In this document: one piece after another, positions 7,649 to 16,349 of the stretch
How the letters are laid out: the number at the start of each line of letters is the position of its first letter
Numbering within the stretch: the first letter of the stretch is position 1
Assembly: GCA_009379995.1 (NCBI GenBank)
Contig: WHSR01000006.1
Location: forward strand, 1-41,864
Direction: 5' to 3'
Length of the DNA stretch: 41,864 bases
From: Streptosporangiales bacterium
Lineage (GTDB): Bacteria > Actinomycetota > Actinomycetes > Streptosporangiales > WHSR01
Position numbers and translations under genes: made by a program
The notes under the pieces: model-generated
Databases searched by the model: none
What the model was told of the DNA's origin: nothing
What the model saw: the letters and a program-made list of their open reading frames with translations, nothing else

Positions 7649-7660
7649 ACGGTTTACCGT
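7649..7660. promoter_or_regulatory. Small inverted repeat ACGGT-TT-ACCGT
   Basis: A 12-bp repeat with perfect five-base arms lies in the 42-bp gap between the SDR stop and the toxin-like gene start, close to a TTGACG sequence on the minus strand. It could be an operator for the toxin pair, but arms this short can arise by chance. Confidence 0.25.
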
Positions 7661-7679
7661 AAGCGACCGCTGAGCGGGA

Positions 7680-8462
7680 TCAAAGCGGCGGGTCGAAGCG
7701 GCCGTCGGCGGCGGTCCAGCCGCCGTCCGCCATGAGCAACGACCCGGTGACGTACGAGCTGGCGTCCGAGGCGAGGTAGACCACGGCGCCGACCATCTCC
7801 TCCGGCCGTGCCCAGCGGCGCAGCATGTTCTTGTCGGCGTACGCCCGCGCCCACCCCGCGTCGGCACGGATCTGGTCGGTGAGCGGGGTCTCCACCACGC
7901 CAGGGGCGATGGCGTTGGCCCGGACCCCCCGGGCGGCGAGTTCGGCCGCGAGCGCCCGGAGCATCTGCACGACGCCGGCCTTGGTGGCGGCGTAGACGCC
8001 CTGACCGGGCTCGACAACGCGGGCGCGCATGCTAGAGAAGACGATGATGCTGCCCGAACCCCGGTCGGCCATGGCCGCGGCCACACCGCGCACCAGCCGG
8101 AACGTGCCCGCGAGGTTGAGCTCCACCACCCTGTCGAACTCCTCGTCGCTGATCGAGAGCAGCGGCTTGCGTACGTTGATCGCGGGTGTGTGCACGAGCA
8201 CGTCGGGGGTCCCGTACCGGTCCAGGAGCGCCTGGGTGTCGGATGCCTGCCGCACGTCGAAGCGCACGACGTCGGCCTTGCCGCCCGCGGCCTCGATGGC
8301 GCGGGCGGTCGCCCTAGCGTGGGACTCGGCCAGGTCGGCGCACACGACATGAGCGCCGAAGTCGGCCAGCCCTCGCGCGGAGGCGGCGCCGATGCCGCTG
8401 CCGGCGCCGACGACGAACGCCGTACGGCCGTCGAGCCGGAACAGGTCGGTGAACTCACCCAT
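7680..8462 (-). CDS. SDR-family oxidoreductase
   Basis: A 260-residue short-chain dehydrogenase/reductase. It has the NAD(P) motif GAGSGIGAAS, the adenine-pocket Asp (VVCADLAE), a variant of the NNAG region (VHTPAIN), the catalytic Ser region (IVFSSMRARV), YAATK (Tyr-x3-Lys) and the C-terminal PGVVETPLT and GSLLMADGGWT typical of the family. All catalytic residues appear present. The substrate is unknown. ATG 8462 has an AGGAGG-type site (GGAGGG) upstream. It is divergent from the branched-chain amino acid-type ABC operon and may act on a compound imported by it. That link is inference from position only. Confidence 0.88.
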   Translation of the reverse strand: MGEFTDLFRLDGRTAFVVGAGSGIGAASARGLADFGAHVVCADLAESHARATARAIEAAGGKADVVRFDVRQASDTQALLDRYGTPDVLVHTPAINVRKPLLSISDEEFDRVVELNLAGTFRLVRGVAAAMADRGSGSIIVFSSMRARVVEPGQGVYAATKAGVVQMLRALAAELAARGVRANAIAPGVVETPLTDQIRADAGWARAYADKNMLRRWARPEEMVGAVVYLASDASSYVTGSLLMADGGWTAADGRFDPPL

Positions 8463-8514
8463 CTCAAGCCCTCCTGGATCATCGAATCCCCGCCAGCGTA
8501 GGATTGCCCGGCCC

Positions 8515-8538
8515 CTCGAACCAGGGCTCGAACCAGGG
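8515..8538. repeat. Tandem 12-bp direct repeat in divergent promoter region
   Basis: CTCGAACCAGGG occurs twice head to tail, followed by a third partial CTCG. It lies in the 127-bp gap between the divergent SDR and binding-protein genes, so it could be a two-site operator or simply replication slippage. Confidence 0.5.
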
Positions 8539-8589
8539 CTCGTCGCGTCACCATGTTCCGTGCCGCACCGCGACGACAAGGAGCAAGAC

Positions 8590-9861
8590 ATGAACCGCAG
8601 GACGCTTGCGGCCGCCCTGACGGCGGCGACCGTGGCTCTGGCCGCCTCGTGTGGGGGCGCGCCGGAGGTGCCCGGCGTCGACGACCAGAACACCGAGGGC
8701 GGCGGAGGTGGGCTCAAGCTCGGTCTGCTGCTCCCCTACACCGGTCAGTACTCCTGGGTGGGCGAGAACGTGGAGGAGGCGGTACGCCCGCTCGTCGAGC
8801 AGATCAACGAGGCGGGCGGTATCGGCGGGCAGAAGATCACCCTGGTGCGCGGTGACACCGAGGGCACCGTCGACGCAGGCGTCCTGGCCGCCCGCAAGCT
8901 GGCGAACGTCGACCGGGTGGCGGCCTTCATCGGGCCGACGAGCCTGTCCTTCGCCGGCGTCCGGCAGGTGGTCGTCGACACCGGGACACCGATGATCTCT
9001 CCGACGGCGGGCACCGTCGAGCTCGACCAGGCGGGGAAACAGCTGTTCCACCGCACGGTGCCGTCGGACTCGCTCGGCGGACGGGCCATCGCCCGCGCGC
9101 TCACCCAGCCCGGCAGCTACCTCGGTGGCAGGCCGTACAAGCGGGTAGCGCTCATGGTGGGCGACGCCCCGGCGCTGGTGAGCTTCCGGGACCCCATCGA
9201 GCAGGCGATGCGGGACTACGGCACGACGCTGGCCACGACCGTCTCGTACAACGTCGACAAGGCCTCGTACCGCTCGGAGGTCGGCCGCGTCCTGCGGCAG
9301 AACCCGGACATGATCATCCTGGTCGGCCAGCCCGCCGACTCCGCCAAGATAATGCGGCAGGCGCGGGAGTCCGGGTACGGGGGCGGCTGGTTCGTCACCC
9401 AGGACCAGACGAACGCCGACTACGTCGAACTGGCGGGAGCGGACGTCGTCGAGGGCGTGTACGGGCTGCAGGAGGCGGAGGCAGCCCCCAACCTGCGGGA
9501 CCAGTTCGCGGAGACCATCGACGAAGAGCTGGACATCTTCCAGGCGAACAGCTACGACGCGATCAACGTGACCGCGCTCGCGATGTACGCCGCGCAGAAG
9601 GCGGAGGGCAGGGTGACCCGCGAGCTGATCGACACCCACGTGGTCGAGGTCGCCAATCCGGAGGACGGCGACACGGTCGTCACGGGCTTCGAGGACGGGA
9701 AGAAGGCCATCGACGCCGGTGAAGGGCTCGACTACCAAGGGCTCAGCGGGCCCGTCGATTTCGACGACTACGGCAACATCACCTCGCCGTTGACCATCAT
9801 GCAGGTGCGGGACGGTAAGTTCGCCGAGGCCGCGACGATCGAGGCCGACGCGCTGAGGTAG
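8590..9861 (+). CDS. LivJ/LivK-type ABC transporter substrate-binding lipoprotein
   Basis: A 423-residue binding protein. It has a lipoprotein signal (ALAASC, cleavage before Cys), a short Gly-rich linker and a type-I periplasmic-binding fold that opens with LKLGLLLPYTGQYSWVGEN. It contains FIGPTSLSFAGVRQV and GGWFVTQDQTNADYVELAG, as in the Leu/Ile/Val and amide binding proteins. It captures the solute at the cell surface and delivers it to the permease pair encoded next. ATG 8590 follows AAGGAG. The genes that follow are spaced by 26 bp or overlap, so this is the first gene of a five- or six-gene operon. The ligand could be an amino acid, amide, urea or aromatic acid. Confidence 0.9.
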   Translation: MNRRTLAAALTAATVALAASCGGAPEVPGVDDQNTEGGGGGLKLGLLLPYTGQYSWVGENVEEAVRPLVEQINEAGGIGGQKITLVRGDTEGTVDAGVLAARKLANVDRVAAFIGPTSLSFAGVRQVVVDTGTPMISPTAGTVELDQAGKQLFHRTVPSDSLGGRAIARALTQPGSYLGGRPYKRVALMVGDAPALVSFRDPIEQAMRDYGTTLATTVSYNVDKASYRSEVGRVLRQNPDMIILVGQPADSAKIMRQARESGYGGGWFVTQDQTNADYVELAGADVVEGVYGLQEAEAAPNLRDQFAETIDEELDIFQANSYDAINVTALAMYAAQKAEGRVTRELIDTHVVEVANPEDGDTVVTGFEDGKKAIDAGEGLDYQGLSGPVDFDDYGNITSPLTIMQVRDGKFAEAATIEADALR

Positions 9862-9887
9862 CCCAGCACCGGAGCGGGACCGGATCG

Positions 9888-10781
9888 ATGGATGTGCTGT
9901 TCCAGACGCTGGTGTACGGGTTCGCGACCGGCGGGGTCATCGCCGTTGCCGCGGTCGGTCTCACCCTGTCCTTCGGGGTGACCGGATTCATCAACTTCGG
10001 GTACGGCGAGCTGCTGACCGTCGCCGCGTACACCACCTATGTGCTGACCGAGGCCGGGCTCGGGCTGCTGCCCGCCGCCGCGGCCGGGACCGCGATCACC
10101 TCGGCGGTCGCCGTCGGCGTCGCCCGTACCTGCTACCAGCCGCTGGCCTCCCGGGGGCCGCTCCCGCTGCTCATCACCAGCATCGGCGTCGCGTTCGTGC
10201 TGCAGAACCTGGTGCGGATCGGCTTCGGCGGCGAGCCGCGCGGCTTTCCGGCGCCCACCTGGACGCCGTGGCAGCTCGGCGGGGTGTTCATCCCGAAACT
10301 GCAGACAGTGATCTTCCTCGTCGCCGGAGTGTGCATGTTGGGCGTGCACCTGCTGCTGCGCCACACACTGCTGGGCCGCACGATGCGGGCGGCCGCCTCC
10401 AACGAGGACCTGGCCCGGCTGTCGGGCCTCGATACCCGCCGGATCGTCCTTGTGACCTGGGTCGCGAGCAGCCTGATCGCCGGGCTCGGAGGGGTGCTGC
10501 TCGGGGCGTCCCAGGGGGACATCACGCCGAGCGTGGGTTTCGAGTTCCTGTTGCTGGTGTTCGCGGCCGCGCTGCTCGGCGGCATCGGCCAGCCGTACGG
10601 CGCCATGCTGGGTGCCCTGCTCATCGGGCTCGGCGTGGAGTTCGGGGCGGCGTACGTGTCGGCGAACTACAACTACGCGCTGGCGTTCGGCGTCATCGTA
10701 CTGGTCCTGCTGGCCCGGCCCGGCGGGCTGTTCGGCCGGGGCGGCGGGAACGCCGTGCCGTCGGAGGGAGGCACGCCGTGA
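9888..10781 (+). CDS. livH: LivH-type branched-chain amino acid ABC permease
   Basis: A 297-residue integral membrane protein with eight or so helices. It has the family's typical LTLSFGVTGFINFGYGELL start and the LLGRTMRAAASNEDLARLSG loop that contacts the ATPase. GLGGVLLGASQGDITPSVGF and the FAAALLGGIGQPYGAMLGAL segment follow. It forms the translocation pore with the LivM-type protein. Its stop overlaps the next start (GTGA). Subfamily specificity cannot be read from sequence, so the symbol denotes the position in a Liv-type operon, not a proven substrate. Confidence 0.9.
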   Translation: MDVLFQTLVYGFATGGVIAVAAVGLTLSFGVTGFINFGYGELLTVAAYTTYVLTEAGLGLLPAAAAGTAITSAVAVGVARTCYQPLASRGPLPLLITSIGVAFVLQNLVRIGFGGEPRGFPAPTWTPWQLGGVFIPKLQTVIFLVAGVCMLGVHLLLRHTLLGRTMRAAASNEDLARLSGLDTRRIVLVTWVASSLIAGLGGVLLGASQGDITPSVGFEFLLLVFAAALLGGIGQPYGAMLGALLIGLGVEFGAAYVSANYNYALAFGVIVLVLLARPGGLFGRGGGNAVPSEGGTP

Positions 10782-11794
10782 TCGGCTGGCTCGCCTTCGC
10801 GGCGTTCTTCCTCACCAACGTCGGTATCTACGGGATCCTCGCCCTCGGCCTGAACGCGCAGTACGGCCTTGCCGGACTGGCCAACTTCGGCTACGTCGCG
10901 CTGTTCGCCGCCGGCGCGTTCACCGCCGCCCTCGTCCTGGTGCCGCCCTCGCCGGCCGCGTCGCCGGAGACGGCGACGGCCGTCGCCGGTGGACTCGGGC
11001 TGCCCTTCCCGGTCGCCCTGGCCGGCGCCGCCGCTGTCGGCGGGCTGTTCGCGCTGGTCATGGGCGCGGTCTCGCTTCGGCTCGGCGGGCACTCGCTGGC
11101 CATCGTCACCTTCGCGTTCGCCCAGATCTTCGGCGCCTTCCTGGCGGGGGAGGATTGGCTCACCGGCGGCCAGTTCGGTATCTCCCCGGTACCTCAGCCG
11201 CTGCGCGGGCTCGTCGGCTCCGCCGTCGACTACCTGTTCCTCTACCTGGGTGTCACGCTGGTCATCGTGGCCGGGTGTTTCTGGCTTGCCGAACGCGCGG
11301 CCGGCTCCCCGTTCGGCCGGGTGCTGCGCGGCATCCGGGAGGACGAGACAGCTGCCCGTAGCCTGGGCAAGAACACCGGTTCCTTCAAGCTCAGCGCCTT
11401 CGTCCTCGGCGGCGTCCTCGCCGGCCTCGCTGGCGCGATGTGGGTGGGCTCCATCGGCTCGGTGCACGTCGGCCAGTTCGTGCCCATCGTCACCTTCAAC
11501 GTCTGGTTGGCGGTGCTGCTCGGCGGAATCGGAAACAACCGCGGCGTTCTGCTCGGCGCGTTCCTGCTCATCTGCATCAGGGAGGGCACCCGGTTCCTCG
11601 AGGGGATCCCCTTCCTCGCGGCCGCGTCGGCGGGCAACCCGTCGCTGCTGCCCAGCCTCCGGTACGTGATCATCGGGCTCGCCCTCATCTTGGTCGTACG
11701 GTTCGCTCCCCGCGGCGTGATACCGGAACGGCTGCGCGGCCGCGGGCAGGCCGCGCCTCCGGAGCAGATCCCGGCGACCGAGGAGAGGCGATGA
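10778..11794 (+). CDS. livM: LivM-type branched-chain amino acid ABC permease
   Basis: A 338-residue membrane protein and second pore subunit. It opens with LTNVGIYGILALGLNAQYGLAG. It carries the conserved GLANFGYVALFAAGAF, a LRLGGHSLAIVTFAFAQIF segment and the EAA-like FGRVLRGIREDETAARSLGK loop that docks on the ATP-binding subunits. WLAVLLGGIGNNRGVLLGAF follows. The GTG start at 10778 has GGAGGGAGG just upstream and overlaps the livH stop. Its own stop overlaps the livG start (ATGA). Coupled translation should keep the two permeases in equal amounts. Confidence 0.9.
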   Translation: MIGWLAFAAFFLTNVGIYGILALGLNAQYGLAGLANFGYVALFAAGAFTAALVLVPPSPAASPETATAVAGGLGLPFPVALAGAAAVGGLFALVMGAVSLRLGGHSLAIVTFAFAQIFGAFLAGEDWLTGGQFGISPVPQPLRGLVGSAVDYLFLYLGVTLVIVAGCFWLAERAAGSPFGRVLRGIREDETAARSLGKNTGSFKLSAFVLGGVLAGLAGAMWVGSIGSVHVGQFVPIVTFNVWLAVLLGGIGNNRGVLLGAFLLICIREGTRFLEGIPFLAAASAGNPSLLPSLRYVIIGLALILVVRFAPRGVIPERLRGRGQAAPPEQIPATEERR

Positions 11795-12576
11795 CCGAGA
11801 CGAACCCGCCGATGCTCGCCGTCGCCGGGCTGCGCAAGGCGTTCGGCGGGCTGGCGGCCGTCAGCGACGCCACCTTCGACGTTCCGCGGGGACGCATCAC
11901 CGGTCTCATCGGGCCCAACGGCGCCGGCAAGACCACTACCTTCGACCTCATCAGCGGCCGGCACCGGCCAGACGGCGGCCGGGTGCGGTTCGCCGACGCC
12001 GACCTCACCGGTCTGGCGAGCCATCTCGTCGCCCGCGCCGGCCTGGTGCGCACCTTCCAGATCCCGCGTGCCTTCCCGCGGCTGACGGTATGGGAGAACC
12101 TGCTGTTCGCCGGGGCCGATCAGCCCGGCGAGTCGTTCTGGCACGGGGTGATCGGCACCCGTGCCGCCCGCGCTCGGGAGCGCGCACTCGCCGACGAGGC
12201 CGGCGACGTACTCTCCTTCCTCGACCTGGAGCACGTCGCCGACCTGCCGGCCGGCGGGCTGTCCGGCGGCCAGCGGAAGCTGCTGGAGCTCGGCCGGGCG
12301 CTGATGTGCCGCCCCCGGATGCTGCTGCTCGACGAGCCGTTCGCCGGGGTGGCGCCCGCGCTGATCCGGCACCTCGTCGAGCATCTCGTCGAACTGCGGG
12401 ACCAGGGGATCACGCTGCTCATCATCGAGCACGACCTCGGAACGCTGGTGCCGCTGGTGGACCGCCTCGTCGTCATGCACCTGGGCTCGGTGCTCGCCAG
12501 CGGGGAGCCGGCGCGGGTCCGGGACGATCCGCGGGTGCTGGAGGCCTACCTGGGAGGTATAGGTGGGCGTGGCTAA
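11791..12576 (+). CDS. livG: LivG-type ABC transporter ATP-binding protein
   Basis: A 261-residue ATPase. Walker A is GPNGAGKTT, the Q-loop region is VRTFQIPRAFPRLTVWENLL, the signature is LSGGQ, Walker B is MLLLDEP and the switch His is in LIIEHDL. The stretch after the Q-loop and the C-terminal EAYLGG match the LivG branch of the amino acid importers. It powers uptake through the LivH/LivM-type pore together with the LivF-type protein that overlaps it. The start overlaps livM by four bases. Confidence 0.92.
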   Translation: MTETNPPMLAVAGLRKAFGGLAAVSDATFDVPRGRITGLIGPNGAGKTTTFDLISGRHRPDGGRVRFADADLTGLASHLVARAGLVRTFQIPRAFPRLTVWENLLFAGADQPGESFWHGVIGTRAARARERALADEAGDVLSFLDLEHVADLPAGGLSGGQRKLLELGRALMCRPRMLLLDEPFAGVAPALIRHLVEHLVELRDQGITLLIIEHDLGTLVPLVDRLVVMHLGSVLASGEPARVRDDPRVLEAYLGGIGGRG

Positions 12577-13312
12577 GCAGCCGCTGCTGGAAGTCGCCGA
12601 GCTCGAGGCCGGCTACGGCGACCTGCGAATCCTGCGCGGGGTGTCGCTCGCCGTAGGCCGCGGCGAGCGGGTCCTGGTGTTCGGCCCGAACGGGTCGGGC
12701 AAGTCAACCCTGCTCAAGGCGATCAGCGGCATCCTCCGCCCGTCCGCCGGCAGCGTCCGGCTCGCCGGGTCCGACGTCGCCGGCCGTCCCGCGCACCGCA
12801 TCGTCCGCAGCGGCCTTTCGTACGTACCGCAGACCGGCAACATCTTCCCCGACCTCACCGTGGAGGAGAACCTCGAGGTCGGGGCGGCCACCGCGCGGCG
12901 GGGGTACCGGGAACGCCGGGACGCGGCCATGGACCTGTTCCCCACCCTCGCCGAGCGGCGCCGCCAGGTGGCGGGCACGTTGTCCGGTGGGGAGCGCCAG
13001 CTCGTCGCCCTCGGACGTGCCCTGATGCTGGACCCGGGCGTGCTGCTGCTCGACGAGCCCGCCGCCGCGCTGTCCGCGGCCATGGCGGAGCAGGTCTTCG
13101 ACCACGTGCTGACGGTCAACCGGGAGCGCGGCGTCGCGATCCTGCTGGTCGAACAGAACGTCCTCAAGGCGCTGGAGATCGTCCAACGCGGCTACCTGCT
13201 GGAGACCGGTACGGTGCGGCTGGCCGGACCGGTCGGCGAGCTGCGGGCTTCGGAGGCCGTTCGCGGCGCCTATCTGGGCTCGTCACCCGACGGTCCGCCG
13301 ACGACACCGTGA
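12563..13312 (+). CDS. livF: LivF-type ABC transporter ATP-binding protein
   Basis: A 249-residue ATPase. Walker A is GPNGSGKST, the Q-loop region is LSYVPQTGNIFPDLTVEENL, the signature is LSGGE and Walker B is LLLDEPAAALSAAMAEQV. The switch His is replaced by Gln in LLVEQNVLKAL, as is normal in the LivF branch. The first GTG (12563) overlaps livG by 14 bp and lies five bases after GGGAGG; GTG 12569 is a possible start. Its stop overlaps the small ORF that follows (GTGA). Confidence 0.92.
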   Translation: MGVAKQPLLEVAELEAGYGDLRILRGVSLAVGRGERVLVFGPNGSGKSTLLKAISGILRPSAGSVRLAGSDVAGRPAHRIVRSGLSYVPQTGNIFPDLTVEENLEVGAATARRGYRERRDAAMDLFPTLAERRRQVAGTLSGGERQLVALGRALMLDPGVLLLDEPAAALSAAMAEQVFDHVLTVNRERGVAILLVEQNVLKALEIVQRGYLLETGTVRLAGPVGELRASEAVRGAYLGSSPDGPPTTP

Positions 13313-13503
13313 CGCTGCGGAAGCCCAACGCAGTGGCCTACGGCGCCCGGATGTTCGCCATCACCAGCGACGAGAACCTCGACAACTGGGGCCTGCTCGA
13401 GATCGTGGTATCGCAGTGGAGGCGGATGGAGGCGGTGGCGGAGCAACCGGGCCCGTACATCTACAGCCTTACCCGTACCGGCCTTCACAAGATCAAGCTA
13501 TGA
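13309..13503 (+). CDS. Small hypothetical protein coupled to the Liv-type operon
   Basis: A 64-residue ORF whose GTG start overlaps the livF stop by four bases. The peptide has a clear protein-like pattern: AYGARMFAITSDENLDNWG, then LLEIVVSQWRRMEAVAEQ, PGPYIYSLTRTGLHKI. I do not recognise a function with confidence. The PGPYIYSLTRTGL ending is faintly like the C-terminus of PIN-like (VapC45-type) toxins, which would make this a fragment of such a gene. Coding potential is supported by the coupled start and the sensible composition. Confidence 0.5.
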   Translation: MTLRKPNAVAYGARMFAITSDENLDNWGLLEIVVSQWRRMEAVAEQPGPYIYSLTRTGLHKIKL

Positions 13504-14076
13504 AACGGCGCGGACGGTGCCGTCCCGTCCCAGCAGGGCCAGGAGGCGTTGCTGAGGGGGCGCGTCGGCCGGTGCCGGTCGCGCCGGCGCGTACATCCCG
13601 GTGGCCGCGAACTGCTCCGCCATGGGGGCGATCGCGGTCAGGCACGCGTCGACGGCTTCCGGGTCGAGGGTGACGTCGATGCCGGCGGCCTGAGCGAGGT
13701 CCCAGGCGTGGACAAGGGGCTCGATGGCGGCGGTGGCCAGTACCTGCTCGACGGTCATCGTGCCGTCGTGGGTGAGGGCCACTGCCGTCGGGTCGGCGGC
13801 CGTCAGCAGATCGTTCATGTGAGCCGCGGCCGCGGCCCAGGCGGCGACGGGCTCGCCGGCGACGGCGGTCATCGGGTGGCTGCGGGGTTCGCGCCTTCCT
13901 TGGCCGGTGATCAGTGCAGCGATCTGCTGCTGGCCGTCGATGAGGTGACCGAGAACGTGCAGCGCCGTCCAGCCGGGACAGGGTGACGGGGCCTGCCAGC
14001 GCTCGGCGGGAACGCGTTCGGCGACGTCGGTGACGCCCGCCAGCGTGTTGCGGTAGCGGGTGACTATCCGGTTCAT
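13498..14076 (-). CDS. TIGR03086-type maleylpyruvate isomerase/DinB-fold protein
   Basis: A 192-residue protein of the DinB/MDMPI fold. The N-terminal four-helix region contains RYRNTLAGVTDVAERVPAE, followed by SPCPGWTALHVLGHLIDGQ (first metal His) and PLVHAWDLAQAAG (the second His motif). These are hallmarks of the actinobacterial TIGR03086 group, thought to bind a metal and act in mycothiol-dependent or related chemistry. ATG 14076 has AAGGAGG upstream and shares one base with the TetR-like stop, so the two are co-transcribed. The 3' end overlaps the small ORF by six bases on the other strand. The substrate is unknown. Confidence 0.8.
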   Translation of the reverse strand: MNRIVTRYRNTLAGVTDVAERVPAERWQAPSPCPGWTALHVLGHLIDGQQQIAALITGQGRREPRSHPMTAVAGEPVAAWAAAAAHMNDLLTAADPTAVALTHDGTMTVEQVLATAAIEPLVHAWDLAQAAGIDVTLDPEAVDACLTAIAPMAEQFAATGMYAPARPAPADAPPQQRLLALLGRDGTVRAVS

Positions 14077-14564
14077 CACGACCTCCTTGTGCTGGGCCGA
14101 TCGGTCAACAGGGGCCGCAGCGCGTCCCAGGCAGCGCCGGCCAACGCCTGGGCGGCGGCGGTCGGCGGCTCGGTCCCGCCGAGCAGCCAGCGGCGTACGT
14201 ACTCCTGCGCGGGTCCGATCCATACGGCGACGACGACGCCCAGCGCGGGCTCCCCGGCCCATCCGCGCGCGCCCAGCCAGCGTGCGACCGCCTCGAAGAA
14301 CGCCCGGCTGGAGGCGGCGATCCTGGGCGACTCGTGCGGTGCCCGCCAGTCGGGAGGCCCGAGCAGGAAGGCCGCCAGCTGCGGGTGCGACTCCACCCAG
14401 GACAGATGGCGGTGGACGACGCCTTCGATACCCGCTCGCAGGTCGAGGTGCGGCACCAGGGCATCGAGCAGCTCAGCCTGGTGATGCTCCAGGCCGTGCA
14501 GGTAGACGGCCTCGGCCAGCTCGTGCTTGGTGCGGAAATGGTGGAAGAGGCTGCCGTTGCTCAC
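14076..14564 (-). pseudogene. TetR-family regulator lacking its N-terminal helices
   Basis: The 162-residue frame begins at VSNGSLFHHFRTKHELAEAV, which is the recognition helix and the start of helix 4 of a TetR DNA-binding domain. A TetR-like C-terminal domain follows (HLSWVESHPQLAAFLLGPPDW). In-frame codons just upstream read RRRAEVSNG, as in an intact TetR. Further upstream the frame turns into GSSPARSGND, with no helix 1 or 2 and no start codon in a sensible place. The first 25-30 residues of the DNA-binding domain are therefore missing, and the break lies a few bases from the end of cydC. A deletion is the simplest explanation. The protein as read could not bind DNA normally. Confidence 0.65.
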
Positions 14565-14610
14565 CTCGGCTCGCCGGCGGACCCGGTCATTGCCAGACCT
14601 CGCCGGTGAA

Positions 14611-16349
14611 CTACACCCGGCCCGCGGCGACGGCGGTGAGCCGTTCGGCGGCCCAGGCCTCCCGGTAGTAGCCGGGAGGCCGTAGCAGCTCGTCGTGGCT
14701 GCCGCGCTGCACCACCCGGCCGGCGTCGAGGACGACGATCTCGTCGACCGCTTCCAGCCCGGTCAGCCGGTGCGTCACCAGCAGGGCCGTGCGCCCCTCG
14801 GTGGCGGCCAGCGCCTCGGCCAGGACCGCGTCGGCGGTCTGCGGGTCGAGGCCCTCGGCCGGCTCGTCGAGCAGCAGCACCGGCGGATCGGCGAGCAATG
14901 CCCGCGTCAGGAGCAGCCGCCCCCGCTGACCACCGGACATCGCCGCGCCGTCCTCCCCGGCGACCGTGTCCCAGCGGTCCGGAAGGCTCTCGATCCAGTC
15001 GAGCAGGCAGGCCCGGCGGGCGGCCTCGGCCAGCTCGGCGTCGCTCGCGCCCGGCCGGGCGAAGCGAAGGTTCTCCCGTATCGACACGTGGAAGACGTGT
15101 GCGTCCTGGGTCACGCCCCGCACTACGCGGCGCAGGTCGGCGGACGCGAGGTCGCGCAGGTCGGTACCGTTCACGGTCACCCGGCCGGAGTCCGGGTCGA
15201 CGAACCGCAGCAGGCAGGCGAGCGCCGTGCTCTTGCCCGAGCCACTCGGCCCGACCAGGGCGATCCGCCGGCCCGGCGCCAACCGCAGGTCCAGGCCATC
15301 GACGGCGTACGGTTCCGCCGCGCCGTAGCGCACCCGTACCCCGTGGATCTCCACCGTGTACGGGGGCGTGGAGGCGGCGCCGGCCACCGCGGCTCGGTCA
15401 GCTCCGGCCGGGCATCCAGCACGTCGAGGACCCGCCGGGCGCACGCGCGGGCCTCGACCAGTGTCCGCGCCGCGGCCGGCAGCGGGGCCATCACCTCGAA
15501 CGAGACGAGCGCGGTCATCGCGAGCACCGCCAACAGCACCGGAGACAGCCGGCCCGACGCGGTGGCGTCGAGGGCCACCAGGGTCACCGCCACCGTCGTC
15601 ACGCCCTGCACGAGCACGCCCGCCGCGCCGGTGATCGCGACCGCGGCGGCGCTCCGGCGCTCTAGCCGGGACAGCCGTGCGCTTGCCCGGTTCGCCCCGG
15701 CGAGCGCCGCACCGGTAGCGCCGAACGCCGCCAGGTCCGCTGCGCCGTGCAAGACGTCGACGGTACGCACCGACAGCTCGGCCCGGGCGGCCGCGGTACG
15801 GGACGCGGATCCACGGGAGACCACCACCGCCAGCAACGGGACGACGGCGCCCGCCACGAACAGCCCCGAGGCGAGCACCCCGCCGGCGACCGGCAGCAGC
15901 GCGGCGCTCAGTCCGACCGCGGCGGCGCCCACCACTGCGGCGGTCACCGCCGGGAACAGGCACCGCAGCAGCAGGTCCTGTACGGCGTCGACGTCGGCGA
16001 CGAGGCGGGACAACAGGTCGCCCCGGCGGAACGCGGGCATCGCGGATCGGCGGGACGGGACCAGGGCGGCGTACACCCGCTCCCGCAGCGCCGTTGATGC
16101 CCGCAGGGCCGCGTCGTGGCCGGCGAGCCGTTCGGCGTACCGGAACGCGCCGCGGGCCATTGCCAGCCCGCGTACCGCCACGATCGCCACGGTCAGTGCC
16201 GCCAGCGGAGGATGCTGGGCGGCCCGGACGATCAGCCAGGCCGCGACCGCCATGAGCGCCAGCGCGGCCAGGTCGGCCGCCACGCCGGCGAGCACGGCCA
16301 GCACCAGGGGACGCGGCCGCGGCGCGGCGAGCCGGAGGAGACGGATCAT
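14611..16349 (-). pseudogene. cydC: CydC, heterodimeric ABC exporter subunit, frameshifted
   Basis: The two halves of CydC are in different frames. The membrane part runs from ATG 16349 (MIRLLRLAAPRPRPLVL) through six helices to ...ARPELTEPRWPAPP. The ATPase part continues as STPPYTVEIHGVRVRYG, with Walker A GPSGSGKST, signature MSGGQ, Walker B VLLLDEP and the switch His in LVTHRL. The frames meet at a run of five G (plus strand) at 15362-15366; one more base there restores a full protein of about 580 residues. CydDC exports cysteine/glutathione-type thiols and is needed for cytochrome bd assembly. The start directly abuts the cydD stop. A sequencing error in the homopolymer is as likely as a real mutation. 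Confidence 0.85.
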
